From positions 1 to 58,255 of the forward strand of contig CAYGFZ010000006.1 of the NCBI GenBank assembly GCA_964349355.1: a DNA stretch of 58,255 nt. Reading direction: 5' to 3'. Each line of letters begins with the position of its first letter. Positions within the stretch are counted from its first letter, which is position 1. Source of the stretch: JAUVXE01 sp964349355 (GTDB lineage: Bacteria > Actinomycetota > Coriobacteriia > Anaerosomatales > SLCP01). The translations under genes and the position numbers were made by a program. The notes under the pieces are model-generated. The model saw only the letters and a list, made by a program, of their open reading frames with translations, was not told the origin of the DNA and ran no database searches. This document shows, piece after piece, positions 42,571-51,726 of this stretch.

Positions 42571-43839
42571 ATGGAGGGGCTGCCGCGTGATTTTCCATCC
42601 GAGCTACAGAATCCTTGTGAAGGGCTTGGAATCTCCCTCCTGACGTTCTCGGACTACCCGTGGCGCTCGGGCGGTGTGAACCAGCTCATCCACACTCTCG
42701 CCCGTGCACTCGTGGAGCGCGGCCATCGAGTCACGGTCTATGCGTTGCCCAACTTCACTAGACGACCCGCCCCGTTGCTGGCCGCGGTTGACGCCGGCAT
42801 CAATGTAGTTGCGGTCCCTGCACCGCTAATGGCACTCAGGGACATTCGGGTTGTGGGACCCCTCACTTTGATGCGCGCATTGTATCGCTGGCCTCATGCG
42901 GCTATGCGTCTTGTGCACGGTAGAGAAGCGGGCACCGGCCCGGCCGACGTCGTCATCGCCGACTTCACGAGCGCATCGGCGGCCATGGCATCCGATGCGT
43001 CCGGTGGCCCGCCCGCCATAGTCTTGCGTTGGGCGAACTGGGCGGCCGAGCTCGCCGATGCCGGTCGTGTGTTCGGTCGCTTTCGCGGCGTGCTCATGCG
43101 CCGAGAGGAACGGGTGCTCACGCGGGCGCGATGCATCGTCGTGAACGGGCGTGACATCGAGCAGGATCTGTACGCGCGTGGCGTTGAATCGAACCGGGTT
43201 GCGTTCGTGCCCAGCGCCGTTGACACCGCACGATTCTCGGCCCCGTATAAGGTCGAAGATCTCAAGAATTCCCACGAGCTTCGAGACCGCGTCATCCTCT
43301 TCCCCTCTATGCTGCGAGACATCAAAGGCTTCGATCATCTGTTGCGGGCCGTTGTGCTACTGCCGGAGCCGCTTCGAGCGACTGTCAGTGTGGTCGCCAC
43401 CGGGCGTGGAGATGCTTCCGTCTACCGGTCGTTGGCATTGGAACTCGGCATCGATGAGCAGGTGGTCTTCCTCGGAGAGGTGTCGGCCGAAGAGTTGCCA
43501 CGCTGGTTCGCGCTGTCAGATGTAGCCGTGTTCCCGTATCTGTTCGGAGCGGGCACGTCGGTCGCCAGCATCGAAGCGTTGGCCGCCGGATTGCCGGTCG
43601 TTGCGTATCGCGTGCAGGCGTTCGAACATGTTGTCGATGACGGGGTCACCGGCATCCTGGTGGAGATGGGCGACATCGACGGACTCTCGCACGCGCTGGC
43701 CGTGATTCTCGGGGATCGGGACGTCTGCGAGCGCATGTCTCATGCCGCTCGTCTGGCTGCGCGGCAGTATGACGTCGTCGAGGTGGCGTCACGGCTTGAA
43801 CACGTGCTGCTGGGTGTTGTCAGGGGTGCAGCCACGTGA
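42571..43839 (+). CDS. Family 4 glycosyltransferase
   Basis: A 422-residue GT-B enzyme. SGGVNQLIHTLARALVERGHRV is the acceptor-side glycine-rich loop; NGRDIEQDLYARGVESNRVAFVPSAVD, LFPSMLRDIKGFDHLLRA and FPYLFGAGTSVASIEALAAGLPVVAY mark the donor domain. It follows the previous gene by 4 bp, with AAAGGA 12 bp upstream of ATG 42571, and overlaps the next by 4 nt. Confidence 0.86.
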   Translation: MEGLPRDFPSELQNPCEGLGISLLTFSDYPWRSGGVNQLIHTLARALVERGHRVTVYALPNFTRRPAPLLAAVDAGINVVAVPAPLMALRDIRVVGPLTLMRALYRWPHAAMRLVHGREAGTGPADVVIADFTSASAAMASDASGGPPAIVLRWANWAAELADAGRVFGRFRGVLMRREERVLTRARCIVVNGRDIEQDLYARGVESNRVAFVPSAVDTARFSAPYKVEDLKNSHELRDRVILFPSMLRDIKGFDHLLRAVVLLPEPLRATVSVVATGRGDASVYRSLALELGIDEQVVFLGEVSAEELPRWFALSDVAVFPYLFGAGTSVASIEALAAGLPVVAYRVQAFEHVVDDGVTGILVEMGDIDGLSHALAVILGDRDVCERMSHAARLAARQYDVVEVASRLEHVLLGVVRGAAT

Positions 43840-44876
43840 GAGTAGTGATGCTGTGTCCGGGCGACTCTCCGCACACCCGCCCCTGGGTGGATGAACTGTG
43901 CGCCCGGGGGCACGAGGTGCTCGTATACGCGTATCCCCCGGTGGCTGCTGACTTCGCTGGTGCGCATGTGGATGTGGTTGGCGGCGGCGGACCTCTCGGC
44001 CGCGCGCGTTGGATCGCGCGCCGGGTGAAGGACGACAAACCAGATGTCGTGACTCAGCACTACGTTGCCACGGACGCGTTTGCACTCAGCCACCTCGGTA
44101 AGCCCCTTGTGCTGAGCGTGTGGGGCTCGGATGTACTCTGCGATCTCGTGCGCAGGCCGAAACGCTTGATGGTTGCGCACGCGCTTCGTTCAGCTGCGCT
44201 CGTCGTCTCTCCTGCGCAACACGCGACAGAGGTGATCATCGAGCTGGGAGTCGACCCACTCCGTGTTCTCACCCGGCAGTACGGAGTGGACACGACTGTC
44301 TACACGTCATGTAGGGATGGCACCGCACGCGAGGCTCCTGTGCGGGTCATTTGCACCCGAGGCATGCGTTCTGTCTACGGCAATGAGGACATCATCGATG
44401 CGGTTGCGCGCACGTCGGTGGACCATATTCGCGACGTGATATTCACCGGGCGAGGTGCCTTGCTCGTGGAACTCCAGGCGCTCGCTGCTCAGCTGGGACT
44501 TGACGCACGAGCCTGTTTCCTGGGGGGTGTCGATGATATGCACGAGGCGCTTTGTTCGGCGGACATCTACTGCTCGATGTCACGCTCAGACGGTGCCTCC
44601 CTTTCCTTGCTCGAGGCGATGAGCTGCGGTCTGCCTGTGGTCGTCAGTGACATCGCGGCCAACAGGGAGTGGGTCGTCGACGGGCATAACGGCTTTCTGG
44701 TGCCGTGCCGAGATGTGGGAACACTTGCCGAACGGCTGGAGACACTGGCGGCAGATCCGGACTTGCGTTCTAGAGTGGGGCGTGCGGGGCGCGAGACGAT
44801 CCTCGAGCGCGGCAACAAGAATGTCAACGTGCCTGCGATCATCGATGCCGTCGAGAAGGCGGTGGGCAGTGCCTAG
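43836..44876 (+). CDS. Family 4 glycosyltransferase
   Basis: A 346-residue GT-B enzyme related to the one at 40276-41379 (LSVWGSDVLCD, then VICTRGMRSVYGNEDIIDAV and SMSRSDGASLSLLEAMSCGLPVVVSD). GTG 43836 overlaps the upstream stop (GTGA), and its own last codons overlap the next gene by 8 nt. The unusual CTRGMRSVYG in place of the common GRL..KG suggests a specific donor such as an unusual deoxy sugar; this is a guess. Confidence 0.86.
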   Translation: MRVVMLCPGDSPHTRPWVDELCARGHEVLVYAYPPVAADFAGAHVDVVGGGGPLGRARWIARRVKDDKPDVVTQHYVATDAFALSHLGKPLVLSVWGSDVLCDLVRRPKRLMVAHALRSAALVVSPAQHATEVIIELGVDPLRVLTRQYGVDTTVYTSCRDGTAREAPVRVICTRGMRSVYGNEDIIDAVARTSVDHIRDVIFTGRGALLVELQALAAQLGLDARACFLGGVDDMHEALCSADIYCSMSRSDGASLSLLEAMSCGLPVVVSDIAANREWVVDGHNGFLVPCRDVGTLAERLETLAADPDLRSRVGRAGRETILERGNKNVNVPAIIDAVEKAVGSA

Positions 44877-46182
44877 CGTCCTCCTCATTACCTACGAGTT
44901 TCCGCCCAAAGGTGGTCCGGGCGTGCAACGGCCGCTCAAGACGGCTAAGTACCTCTCGCGCATGGGGTGGGACGTCACCGTGCTCACGGTGAAGGATCCG
45001 CTGGGCGGGATGATGGATGACACGCTGTTGGCGGAGCTGCCGCCGGAGGTACGAGTGGAGCGCGCATGGTCGCTTGAGCCCACGCGGCTCGTGGCGGCGC
45101 TGCGGCGGCTGAAGGGCGCACGGCGCGCCGATGGCGGGGCGGGCGTTGCATCCGGGACGCGCGGTTATACCTCGCTGCCACACGGCGCGATCCGGTTCGT
45201 GCAGGCGTTCTTCGTGCCGGATGAGAAGGTTGGCTGGACTCCGTGGGCGGTTGCGGCAGCCCGGCGAGTGCACGCAGAGGCGCCGGTCGACGTGATCCTT
45301 GCGAGCGGGCCGCCGTTCTCGGCGTACGGGGTTGCGTGGCGGGTGTCCCGGCGGCTCGGTGTCCCGTGGGTTGCGGATGTCCGTGACCCGATCGTCGGAG
45401 GCTACTTCTTCCGCCCTCCGACCCCTGTGCACGATTGGGCCATGCGGCGCTACGAACAAAAGGTTGTGCATCGCGCGCACGCGATAGTCACCGTGACGGA
45501 CGGCATAGGATCGGGTATCGCCCAGCGGTCGCCTGCGGGAAGAATGCCGCTCGTGACGATCCCGAACGGATTCGATCCGGATGACTTCGAGGATCTTGCG
45601 CGTGAACCGCACGCCGGCTTCGTACTCGCATATGTCGGCACGTTTCAGGGAACGATACAGCCGCGGACTCTTCTTGCTGCCGTGAAGTCGCTCGAATCAA
45701 GAGGGTCGAGCGTTGTTCGCGACTTGCGTATCCGTTTTGTGGGAGTCCAGGATCCCGAAAGCAGTGAAGCCGTCCGTTCATACGGACTTGAGGGATTTGT
45801 TGAGCGAACGGGATACGTCGATCACGCAGAAGCGATTCGGGAGATGGCTGCAGCCGACGTCCTTCTGCTCGTTCTCGGCCCCGAGGCTGAAAGCTCGGCC
45901 ATCCTCACCGGCAAGCTCCCCGAATACTTGGCAGCGGGCCGACCGGTACTTGCTCTCGTTCCCGAGGGTGTCGCGGCCGATGTGGTGCAGCGCACTGGGG
46001 CAGGTGAGGTTGTCCATCCGGAGGATGTCGAGGCAGCGGCTCAGGCACTCGAGCGTCTCCACTCAAAGTGGCTCAGTGGAGGACTGCCCGAACCGAATCC
46101 CGAAGTCGTTAGCGAATTCGATCGCTCACGGCAGGTGGCCCGAGTGTCAGAGATGCTGGAGCAAGTAGTGGGCTCCGGCTGA
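44869..46182 (+). CDS. Family 4 glycosyltransferase, last of the glycan operon
   Basis: A 437-residue GT-B enzyme. LLITYEFPPKGGPGVQRPLKTAKYL near the start is typical of WbuB/Fuc2NAc-type GT4 enzymes; VADVRDPIVGGYFF, IPNGFDPDDFEDL and SAILTGKLPEYLAAGRPVLAL follow. GTG 44869 (VPSVLLITYE) is chosen over the long upstream extension, which is a shadow of the preceding gene; overlap is 8 nt. It ends 17 bp before a remnant of an ABC transporter gene on the other strand, so the operon probably stops here. Confidence 0.87.
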   Translation: MPSVLLITYEFPPKGGPGVQRPLKTAKYLSRMGWDVTVLTVKDPLGGMMDDTLLAELPPEVRVERAWSLEPTRLVAALRRLKGARRADGGAGVASGTRGYTSLPHGAIRFVQAFFVPDEKVGWTPWAVAAARRVHAEAPVDVILASGPPFSAYGVAWRVSRRLGVPWVADVRDPIVGGYFFRPPTPVHDWAMRRYEQKVVHRAHAIVTVTDGIGSGIAQRSPAGRMPLVTIPNGFDPDDFEDLAREPHAGFVLAYVGTFQGTIQPRTLLAAVKSLESRGSSVVRDLRIRFVGVQDPESSEAVRSYGLEGFVERTGYVDHAEAIREMAAADVLLLVLGPEAESSAILTGKLPEYLAAGRPVLALVPEGVAADVVQRTGAGEVVHPEDVEAAAQALERLHSKWLSGGLPEPNPEVVSEFDRSRQVARVSEMLEQVVGSG

Positions 46183-46198
46183 CGGTCGCGTTAGACCA

Positions 46199-46270
46199 TT
46201 ACGCCAGCAACTGAGTCTCGAACAGCCGCTTGTGCACAGGTCCGGAGCCCACGAGCTCCTCGTGTGTGCC
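46199..46270 (-). pseudogene. 3' remnant of an ABC-transporter gene
   Basis: The minus strand encodes GTHEELVGSGPVHKRLFETQLLA with a TAA stop. This matches the last residues of the intact ABC exporter (GTHEELVASGETYQRLFETQLLA, stop at 47947) at 17 of the last 22 positions. Upstream of this the similarity ends abruptly. It is what is left of a second exporter gene or of a duplication of its end. Confidence 0.75.
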
Positions 46271-46429
46271 GTAATCGGACGCCAGGACAGGAAATGGTAA
46301 GACCCAGGTAGGGGCGCAGTGGTATTCTCGGCGCATGTTCCTCGAACGCATGCTCAGGCATGGGATATCAACGCATGGGGGGATTCGCAAACTCACCTTC
46401 ATCGACGGCACTGAAAGGTGGGTGGTACA

Positions 46430-46576
46430 GTGGACGATACTCGGTCGTCTTGGACCTCTGAGACTAGTCTCGGCCTGGGATTACCGCAGGCAAAAGCATG
46501 CACCCAGGCCGGTGTCGTGCTATTTGAAGAAGGTGAAACGGTGATGAGCACGGTTGCTGAACTCGGCATCGTGTGA
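46430..46576 (+). CDS. Small open frame, possible 48-residue protein
   Basis: GTG 46430 is preceded by AAAGGTGG and opens 48 codons ending FEEGETVMSTVAELGIV. Composition looks protein-like and the ribosome site is fair, but the family is unknown and a competing frame (46335-46544) overlaps. Its place beside the DUF4143 gene might suggest a small partner protein. Weak evidence only. Confidence 0.25.
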   Translation: MDDTRSSWTSETSLGLGLPQAKACTQAGVVLFEEGETVMSTVAELGIV

Positions 46577-46592
46577 GCCTTACGCCGGCAGA

Positions 46593-47840
46593 TCAGAGCC
46601 GCCAGAGCGTGTCGATGGGCAGCGCCCACATGCGCTCACCCATCGGTGCGGCGGTCGTTCCGGTGTGAAGCACGACGCCGCGATGGAACCGGTCGCCAAC
46701 GGCCGCGGCGAAAGCGCGCAGTCCCTTGAAGTCCCGTGCATGCGGGGCTGTGGCGGCTTTGACCTCGACGCCCACAAGGCGACCCTGCGCGTCTTCGATC
46801 ACCCAGTCGACCTCGTTACCGTTCCCGTCGCGGAAGTGCATCAGTTCATAGTGGTCGACCTGGTGCGAAAGGCACCTGAGGATCTCCGCGCCTACGAATG
46901 TCTCGGTGAGGGTTCCGAGCCGGTCGGGATCATCGAGCAGACGCTTCGCGTCGACGCCTGCGAGATGCGCCGCGACACCCGGGTCTACGAAGAGGAGCTT
47001 CGGTGACTTGATGAGGCGACGGCCCACATCACCCGACCAGGCGGGCACGAGCTGTAGCTCAAACACCTTGGCGAACAGGGCTAGGTACCTGTCGAGGGTC
47101 GCTCGGGCGATACCGGTGGCGCGGGAAAGGTCGGCGCTGTTGAGGAGAGTGCCGCTTCGCACAGCGAGTAGACGCAGCAACCGGGGGAGCGCGACGCGGT
47201 CGGTGATGGCCGCTATCTCCCGGACGTCGCGCTCCAAGAGCGTGGTGATGTACGCCTGCATCCAGCCGTCGCGCACGTGATCCGCGGGCAGACCTACTGG
47301 CTCGGGAAAGCCACCGCGTACGATTCGCTTGGCGTAACCGGCACGGGTCTCCTCGCCAGCGAAAGGGGGGAGCGGATCTTGGGCGAACACCGTCTCGATG
47401 AACCGCCCTTCGGTCCCATCGATCTCGCTTTGCGAGAGGGGCCACAGCGTGATGATGCGCATACGTCCGGCAAGCGAGTCGGAGAGCTTGGGGAGCAACA
47501 GTACATTCGCCGAACCGGTGAGGAGGAACTGCCCGGGGCGGCGATCTCGATCGACGACAAGCTTGATTGCGCGAAAGAGTTCCGGCGCGCGCTGTACCTC
47601 ATCGATGATGACCGGAAGGGGGAGCGATGCGGCGAACGACTGGGGGTCGTCGAGCGCGCTCGCGAGTGCGAGCGAATCGTCGAGCGTGACATAGTGTGCA
47701 GGCCGCACGCCGCTTACGAGTTCGCGAGCGAGCACCGACTTTCCGCTCTGTCGTGCTCCTTCGACAAGGACGACAGGTGACCAGTCCAGGGCGTGGAGCA
47801 CGGCGGCGGTCACGTGGCGAGGCAGGATGACATTGCTCAT
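46593..47840 (-). CDS. DUF4143-type AAA ATPase, second copy
   Basis: A 415-residue ATP-binding protein. VLVEGARQSGKSVLA is the Walker A region (near residues 23-37), VIIDEVQRAPELF the Walker B part, and FLLTGSANVLLLPKLSDSLAGRM the sensor/arginine region. DUF4143 follows, ending with a PD-(D/E)XK-like EVDWVI and GVEVKAA. ATG 47840 has GGAG upstream; the longer frame back to 48011 runs into the exporter gene. Only distantly similar to the copy at 12748. An extended -10 (TGCTACATT on the minus strand, about 47868-47877) may drive it. It sits between an ABC remnant and the intact ABC gene, suggesting insertion there. Confidence 0.85.
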   Translation of the reverse strand: MSNVILPRHVTAAVLHALDWSPVVLVEGARQSGKSVLARELVSGVRPAHYVTLDDSLALASALDDPQSFAASLPLPVIIDEVQRAPELFRAIKLVVDRDRRPGQFLLTGSANVLLLPKLSDSLAGRMRIITLWPLSQSEIDGTEGRFIETVFAQDPLPPFAGEETRAGYAKRIVRGGFPEPVGLPADHVRDGWMQAYITTLLERDVREIAAITDRVALPRLLRLLAVRSGTLLNSADLSRATGIARATLDRYLALFAKVFELQLVPAWSGDVGRRLIKSPKLLFVDPGVAAHLAGVDAKRLLDDPDRLGTLTETFVGAEILRCLSHQVDHYELMHFRDGNGNEVDWVIEDAQGRLVGVEVKAATAPHARDFKGLRAFAAAVGDRFHRGVVLHTGTTAAPMGERMWALPIDTLWRL

Positions 47841-47946
47841 GTGAGCACTCCTCTCAGAATACTCATGCAATGTAGCACATATCGACCATCGCGTGGGCGA
47901 TTCACATGAAGGCGCATCGGCTGGACCCGCCGACGCCGCCTGATCC

Positions 47947-49800
47947 CTACGCCAGCAGCTGCGTCTCAAAGAGCCGCTGGTACGTCTCGCCGCTCGCCAC
48001 GAGCTCCTCATGCGTGCCGCGCTCCACGATGTAGCCGTCTTCGACCACGAGGAGCTGATCGGCCTTGATCACGGTGGCGAGCCGGTGGGCGATGACGATG
48101 ATGGTCTTGGTGCCGTGAAGGTCGGCCAGCGCCTGCTGGATGAACGCCTCTGACTCCGAGTCGAGTGCGCTCGTGGGCTCGTCGAGTATGAGCACGCTCG
48201 TGTCGGCCAGCAGTACGCGCGCGAGTCCGATGCGCTGACGCTCGCCGCCGGAGAACCGCACGCCGCGGTCGCCCAGGTGCGTGTCGAGCCCGTTGGGCAG
48301 GTCGTAGACAAAGTGGGCGTACGCCTGATCGAGTGCGGCGCGGATCTGTTCCTCGGCAGGTTCGAAATCCAGGCCGTAGACGAGGTTTGCTCGGACGGTG
48401 TCGTTGAAGAGCATCGCGGACTGCGTGAGGTACCCGACGCCTTTTCGCAGCGAGCCCACCTGGAACTCGCGGATATCGACACCGTCGTAGGTGATGGTGC
48501 CGCTCGAGGCGTCGCGCAGGCGGGGCAGCAGCTCCACGAGCGTGGACTTGCCCGCACCCGAGCGCCCCACGAGCGCGGTGAAAGAGCCCGCCGGTATCGT
48601 CGCGGAGACCCCCTTGAGCACCGCTTTGCCGGCCGACATGAGCTTGCCGTCCGCAGAGTAGGAGTCCGGGTAGTCGAACGTCACGTCCGTGAGCACGAGC
48701 TCGCGCGCCAGGCCCTCGAAGCTGCGCGGGCCGCTCGTGATGCGGTTGGAGCGCATGGCCTCCTCGGTAGTCTCCTTCACGAGCAGCAGCCCGGCCATAT
48801 TGGCTGAGATCTGCTGGCGGCCGGTGTTGAACTCCTTGACCTTGGCGTTGAGGCGGGAGAGCACGAACAGCACGAGGCCCAACTGCGCGAGCGTCATGCC
48901 CAGCACGCTGATGCCGATGTAGAGCGTGACAAAGACAGAGATCATGAGCAGCGGGTCGGCGGTGACCTCGATGCGCGCGCCGATCCGGGCCTGCTTGATG
49001 CCCAGCTGGCGCATCTTCTCTGAGAACTCGCGGATCCGCCCTGATTCGACGTGCTTCTGGTCTCTGAGCTTGATGAGCCGCATGAGGGCCATGCGCTCGA
49101 CGATCTTGCCCATCATCTCCTGGCTGATCGCAGCCGATTCGATGGCGAACTCGCGGATCTTGTTGATGCTCGCCTTGATGAGGAGCGAGACGATGGCCGC
49201 AAACGCCAGGGTGACGAGAGTGAGTGGCACCGATATCGCAAACATGATCGCGATATAGAGGGCCATGAGGAGCGTGATCGAGAGCTGTTTTATGACCGCG
49301 AGGATCGCCTGTCCCGCGGTGCTGGTCTGCCCGAGGAGCACGCCAACGAGCTTGCCCACCGAGTGGCGAGCGAAGAACTCGGGATCGGCGTTCATGACGG
49401 TGTCGAGCGTCTGCATGCGCATGCGTATTGCGATGCGGCTCGAGACCACCGCGGAGTACCAGGTGTTGAAGTAGAAGACCACCTGGCGCATGAGGATGGG
49501 GACGAACGCGAGTACGAGCAGGACGGGGAGGGTCACCGGCAGGTCGAGGAGCACCATGAACCGGTCGAGCGCCCTCCAGATCGCGCCGGAGCTCTCGAGG
49601 ATCGCGGTCTGGCCCCCCTCGGCGTACTGGAGGATGGGCAGCAGGAGCGAGATGCCGATGCCCTCGAAGACCGCGAACACCGCGGCGAAGGCGATGAGCC
49701 CCGCGATCTCGGTGCGCCTGACGTCGACGATGGCGAGCATCCGCCTGACGGCGTTGATGCGCAGGTACTCGTTGAGGAAGTGGATGGCCTTGGTGAGCAC
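47947..49800 (-). CDS. MsbA/PglK-like ABC exporter (lipid-linked glycan flippase candidate)
   Basis: A 617-residue fused ABC exporter. About six membrane segments (residues about 25-330) are followed by the nucleotide-binding domain: Walker A GRSGAGKST (about 411), a Q-loop in VGYLTQSAML, signature FSGGERQRIG (about 512), Walker B VLILDEPTSALD (about 534) and the H-loop IAHRLAT. A homodimer is expected. GTG 49800 (VLTKAIHFLNEY) gives a normal N-terminus; the frame extends upstream without membrane segments. In this setting it is the only candidate to flip a lipid-linked oligosaccharide, as PglK does; export of lipid or peptide is the alternative. Confidence 0.85.
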   Translation of the reverse strand: MLTKAIHFLNEYLRINAVRRMLAIVDVRRTEIAGLIAFAAVFAVFEGIGISLLLPILQYAEGGQTAILESSGAIWRALDRFMVLLDLPVTLPVLLVLAFVPILMRQVVFYFNTWYSAVVSSRIAIRMRMQTLDTVMNADPEFFARHSVGKLVGVLLGQTSTAGQAILAVIKQLSITLLMALYIAIMFAISVPLTLVTLAFAAIVSLLIKASINKIREFAIESAAISQEMMGKIVERMALMRLIKLRDQKHVESGRIREFSEKMRQLGIKQARIGARIEVTADPLLMISVFVTLYIGISVLGMTLAQLGLVLFVLSRLNAKVKEFNTGRQQISANMAGLLLVKETTEEAMRSNRITSGPRSFEGLARELVLTDVTFDYPDSYSADGKLMSAGKAVLKGVSATIPAGSFTALVGRSGAGKSTLVELLPRLRDASSGTITYDGVDIREFQVGSLRKGVGYLTQSAMLFNDTVRANLVYGLDFEPAEEQIRAALDQAYAHFVYDLPNGLDTHLGDRGVRFSGGERQRIGLARVLLADTSVLILDEPTSALDSESEAFIQQALADLHGTKTIIVIAHRLATVIKADQLLVVEDGYIVERGTHEELVASGETYQRLFETQLLA

Positions 49801-49941
49801 GCGGCGGTCCTGTCGTGGTGGTGTCGGCACGGTGTTCGTGCTGGTATCGCTGGCGGTGCACAGTATACCTGAGGTGGGGTGTGGGGACGCGAGCCCCTCG
49901 TGCGCGAGAGTGCGATACGACATTCTTGCACCCAAGACCGA

Positions 49942-49970
49942 TTGCCAAACGTCTTGTAGACTGCTACCTT
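49942..49970 (+). promoter_or_regulatory. Candidate promoter for the DUF2442/HTH gene
   Basis: TTGCCA (49942-49947) and TACCTT (49965-49970) are 17 bp apart, 50 bp upstream of GTG 50020. The -10 box is imperfect. Confidence 0.3.
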
Positions 49971-50019
49971 GAGGCCCTGTACGACGAGTGGAGTCGCAAG
50001 ACCAGAGTGGAGGACTAAG

Positions 50020-50874
50020 GTGTCCGCCGTGCACGAACTCACCGTGGTGATGGGTGACCCAGGGTTTGAGGGTCCGGTTCCGCGCGGACCAAAGACCTCG
50101 GTGCTCCCTCTGGAGGCGATCGCGTCGATCGACGTCCGCCTAAGCAAGTCGCACTACTTCGTGTTCACGTCTGCGTCCGAGTTGGAGCTGGTTGCGCCGC
50201 TCGTGCATGCGGCGAACTCCGTTCACAGACTACGTACCCTCTTCGTTCGGGCAGATGTAGCGTGCACGTGGTTTCTCCCGATGTTCGAGAGGGCGAATCT
50301 GAGGACCCTTCGAAACACCCTGCTGCACACCGACCCCGCCGTGCCACAGAGAGTCATCACCGCGTGGCAGATGGGTGCCCAAGATCAACTCATCGCAGAC
50401 GCTACCGTCTTCGAGGATCGACTCTTCGTGCGCAACTGCGCGCTGGATAGCTTCGAGGTCAGCTTCCGCGACGTGCCCGCGCTTGCACGCATGCCCGTCG
50501 CTGAGCGTGCTGACTTCGTCATCGATAAAGACGGGAGCTATCTGTACTGGGAAGCGAGCGATACCCACGTCGGCCTGGAGATGATCCGTTTCGCGATCGA
50601 TCCCGCCTTCCGCGAGGCATCCTTGGTGCGCAAACTCGCCTTCGACCAGAGATTCGGCCGCGCCGTGAGGGCGATTCGAACCGCCTCCGGCCTTCGCCAA
50701 ACCGACATCCCCGGCCTGTCGGCGCGTCAGGTGGCGAGGATCGAGGCGGGGTCCGTCACGCCCCGTTACGAGACGTTGCGCAAGATGGCGGCAGCGCACT
50801 CCTTGACCGTGTCTGACTACCTGGATAGCGTCGCGAAGCACCTTGCAGCGCTGTCGCCTGGCTCGGCGGACTGA
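50020..50874 (+). CDS. DUF2442-like protein with C-terminal XRE-type helix-turn-helix
   Basis: A 284-residue protein. The C-terminal part (about 215-275) is a Cro/C1-type helix-turn-helix (FGRAVRAIRTASGLRQTDIPGLSARQ, IEAGSVTPRYETLRKMA). Before it, residues about 170-210 (DFVIDKDGSYLYWEASDTHVGLEMIR) resemble DUF2442, which often sits next to or within regulators of toxin-antitoxin-like loci. The N-terminal about 150 residues are unrecognised. GTG 50020 has GTGGAGGA upstream. It stands alone between the divergent exporter and the convergent methyltransferase; it could regulate the exporter or be part of an island. Target unknown. Confidence 0.75.
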   Translation: MSAVHELTVVMGDPGFEGPVPRGPKTSVLPLEAIASIDVRLSKSHYFVFTSASELELVAPLVHAANSVHRLRTLFVRADVACTWFLPMFERANLRTLRNTLLHTDPAVPQRVITAWQMGAQDQLIADATVFEDRLFVRNCALDSFEVSFRDVPALARMPVAERADFVIDKDGSYLYWEASDTHVGLEMIRFAIDPAFREASLVRKLAFDQRFGRAVRAIRTASGLRQTDIPGLSARQVARIEAGSVTPRYETLRKMAAAHSLTVSDYLDSVAKHLAALSPGSAD

Positions 50875-50911
50875 CCTGCCTCTATTGCGTGACGGGGGTT
50901 AACGAGGTGCT

Positions 50912-51667
50912 CTACTCCGTCGGCTTCCGTGCTATGCAGAGGAGCGACATCCCGACTGGCAGATTCACGTGCCGTAGCATCGGCACCTCTAAGCCGAAGA
51001 TGCCACGTAGTGTCACGTTGAGCGCGCGTGAAGGCAGCTCGACCCCAGTGCCTCGGGTCGAGCGCGTAAGCCGTGCTAAGGCGCGTCCGGCGTAGCCGAT
51101 TGGCAGCAGCAACGTGTTGAAGTACGTGACGCGATCTATGACAAGACCAGCTTGTTCAAGTGGTCTGCGGAGGGTTGTTCGCATGTACCGCCTCTGGTGT
51201 TCGTTGATCTCGTCATGCGGACCCCAAAGAGCCGGCAAGGCTGGCACGGTTGCGATGAACAGGCCTCCGGGGCGGAGCACACGGTAGGCCTCCGCGGCGG
51301 CGATGCGATCGTCGGGGCAGTGCTCCAGGACATCGAGGGCGAGGAGAAGATCGACGGATTCTTGTTCTGCCGGCAGATTCTCGAAGACGGCCTCGTGAAC
51401 GGTACATCCGAAACGTCGAGCCACTGCGGCCGCTCCGGTGCTTGGCTCCACTCCGCTCAGCTGTGCGTGCGGAATGACTCTTCGCAACTCGCGAAGGAGG
51501 CCGCCTGTGCCGCAGCCCACCTCGAGGATGTGTGCGCACTCGGTGGGCGCGCACGCAGCGACGGCGTCGAGCACGATGCGACGTCTTACGACGAACCACC
51601 AGTGCTCGCGCTCGAAACGCTCGAAACTGAGGAGGAGACCCTCATCCACGATTCCGGTTACTCCCAA
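50912..51667 (-). CDS. Class I SAM-dependent methyltransferase
   Basis: A 251-residue methyltransferase. HILEVGCGTGGLLREL (about 46-61) is motif I, VEPSTGAA the acidic loop that binds the ribose, and LLLALDVLEHCPDD motif IV; YRVLRPGGLFIATVPA is motif V/VI. A C-terminal hydrophobic patch (TLLLPIGYAGRALARL) suggests membrane contact, seen in methyltransferases acting on lipid-linked sugars. It diverges from rfbF with about 60 bp between. Probably O-methylates a sugar, but no substrate evidence exists. Confidence 0.8.
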   Translation of the reverse strand: MGVTGIVDEGLLLSFERFEREHWWFVVRRRIVLDAVAACAPTECAHILEVGCGTGGLLRELRRVIPHAQLSGVEPSTGAAAVARRFGCTVHEAVFENLPAEQESVDLLLALDVLEHCPDDRIAAAEAYRVLRPGGLFIATVPALPALWGPHDEINEHQRRYMRTTLRRPLEQAGLVIDRVTYFNTLLLPIGYAGRALARLTRSTRGTGVELPSRALNVTLRGIFGLEVPMLRHVNLPVGMSLLCIARKPTE

Positions 51668-51672
51668 TGCTC

Positions 51673-51678
51673 TACAAT
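51673..51678 (+). promoter_or_regulatory. Candidate -10 box in the divergent methyltransferase/rfbF gap
   Basis: TACAAT in TGCTCTACAATAG lies 48 bp before the rfbF start, in the 59-bp divergent gap. No clear -35. Confidence 0.3.
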
Positions 51679-51726
51679 AGTGGGACGCTCACTGCGGCAC
51701 CCACGATACACGAGGGAGACTAGTTG

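Noticed and set aside
46335..46544. 69-codon open frame after the glycan operon
   Set aside because: No ribosome binding site and no recognised family; a competing small frame at 46430-46576 looks slightly better, and both are weak.
48008..49948. 646-codon minus-strand frame overlapping the ABC exporter
   Set aside because: Same-strand frame shadow; the other frame carries all ABC motifs.
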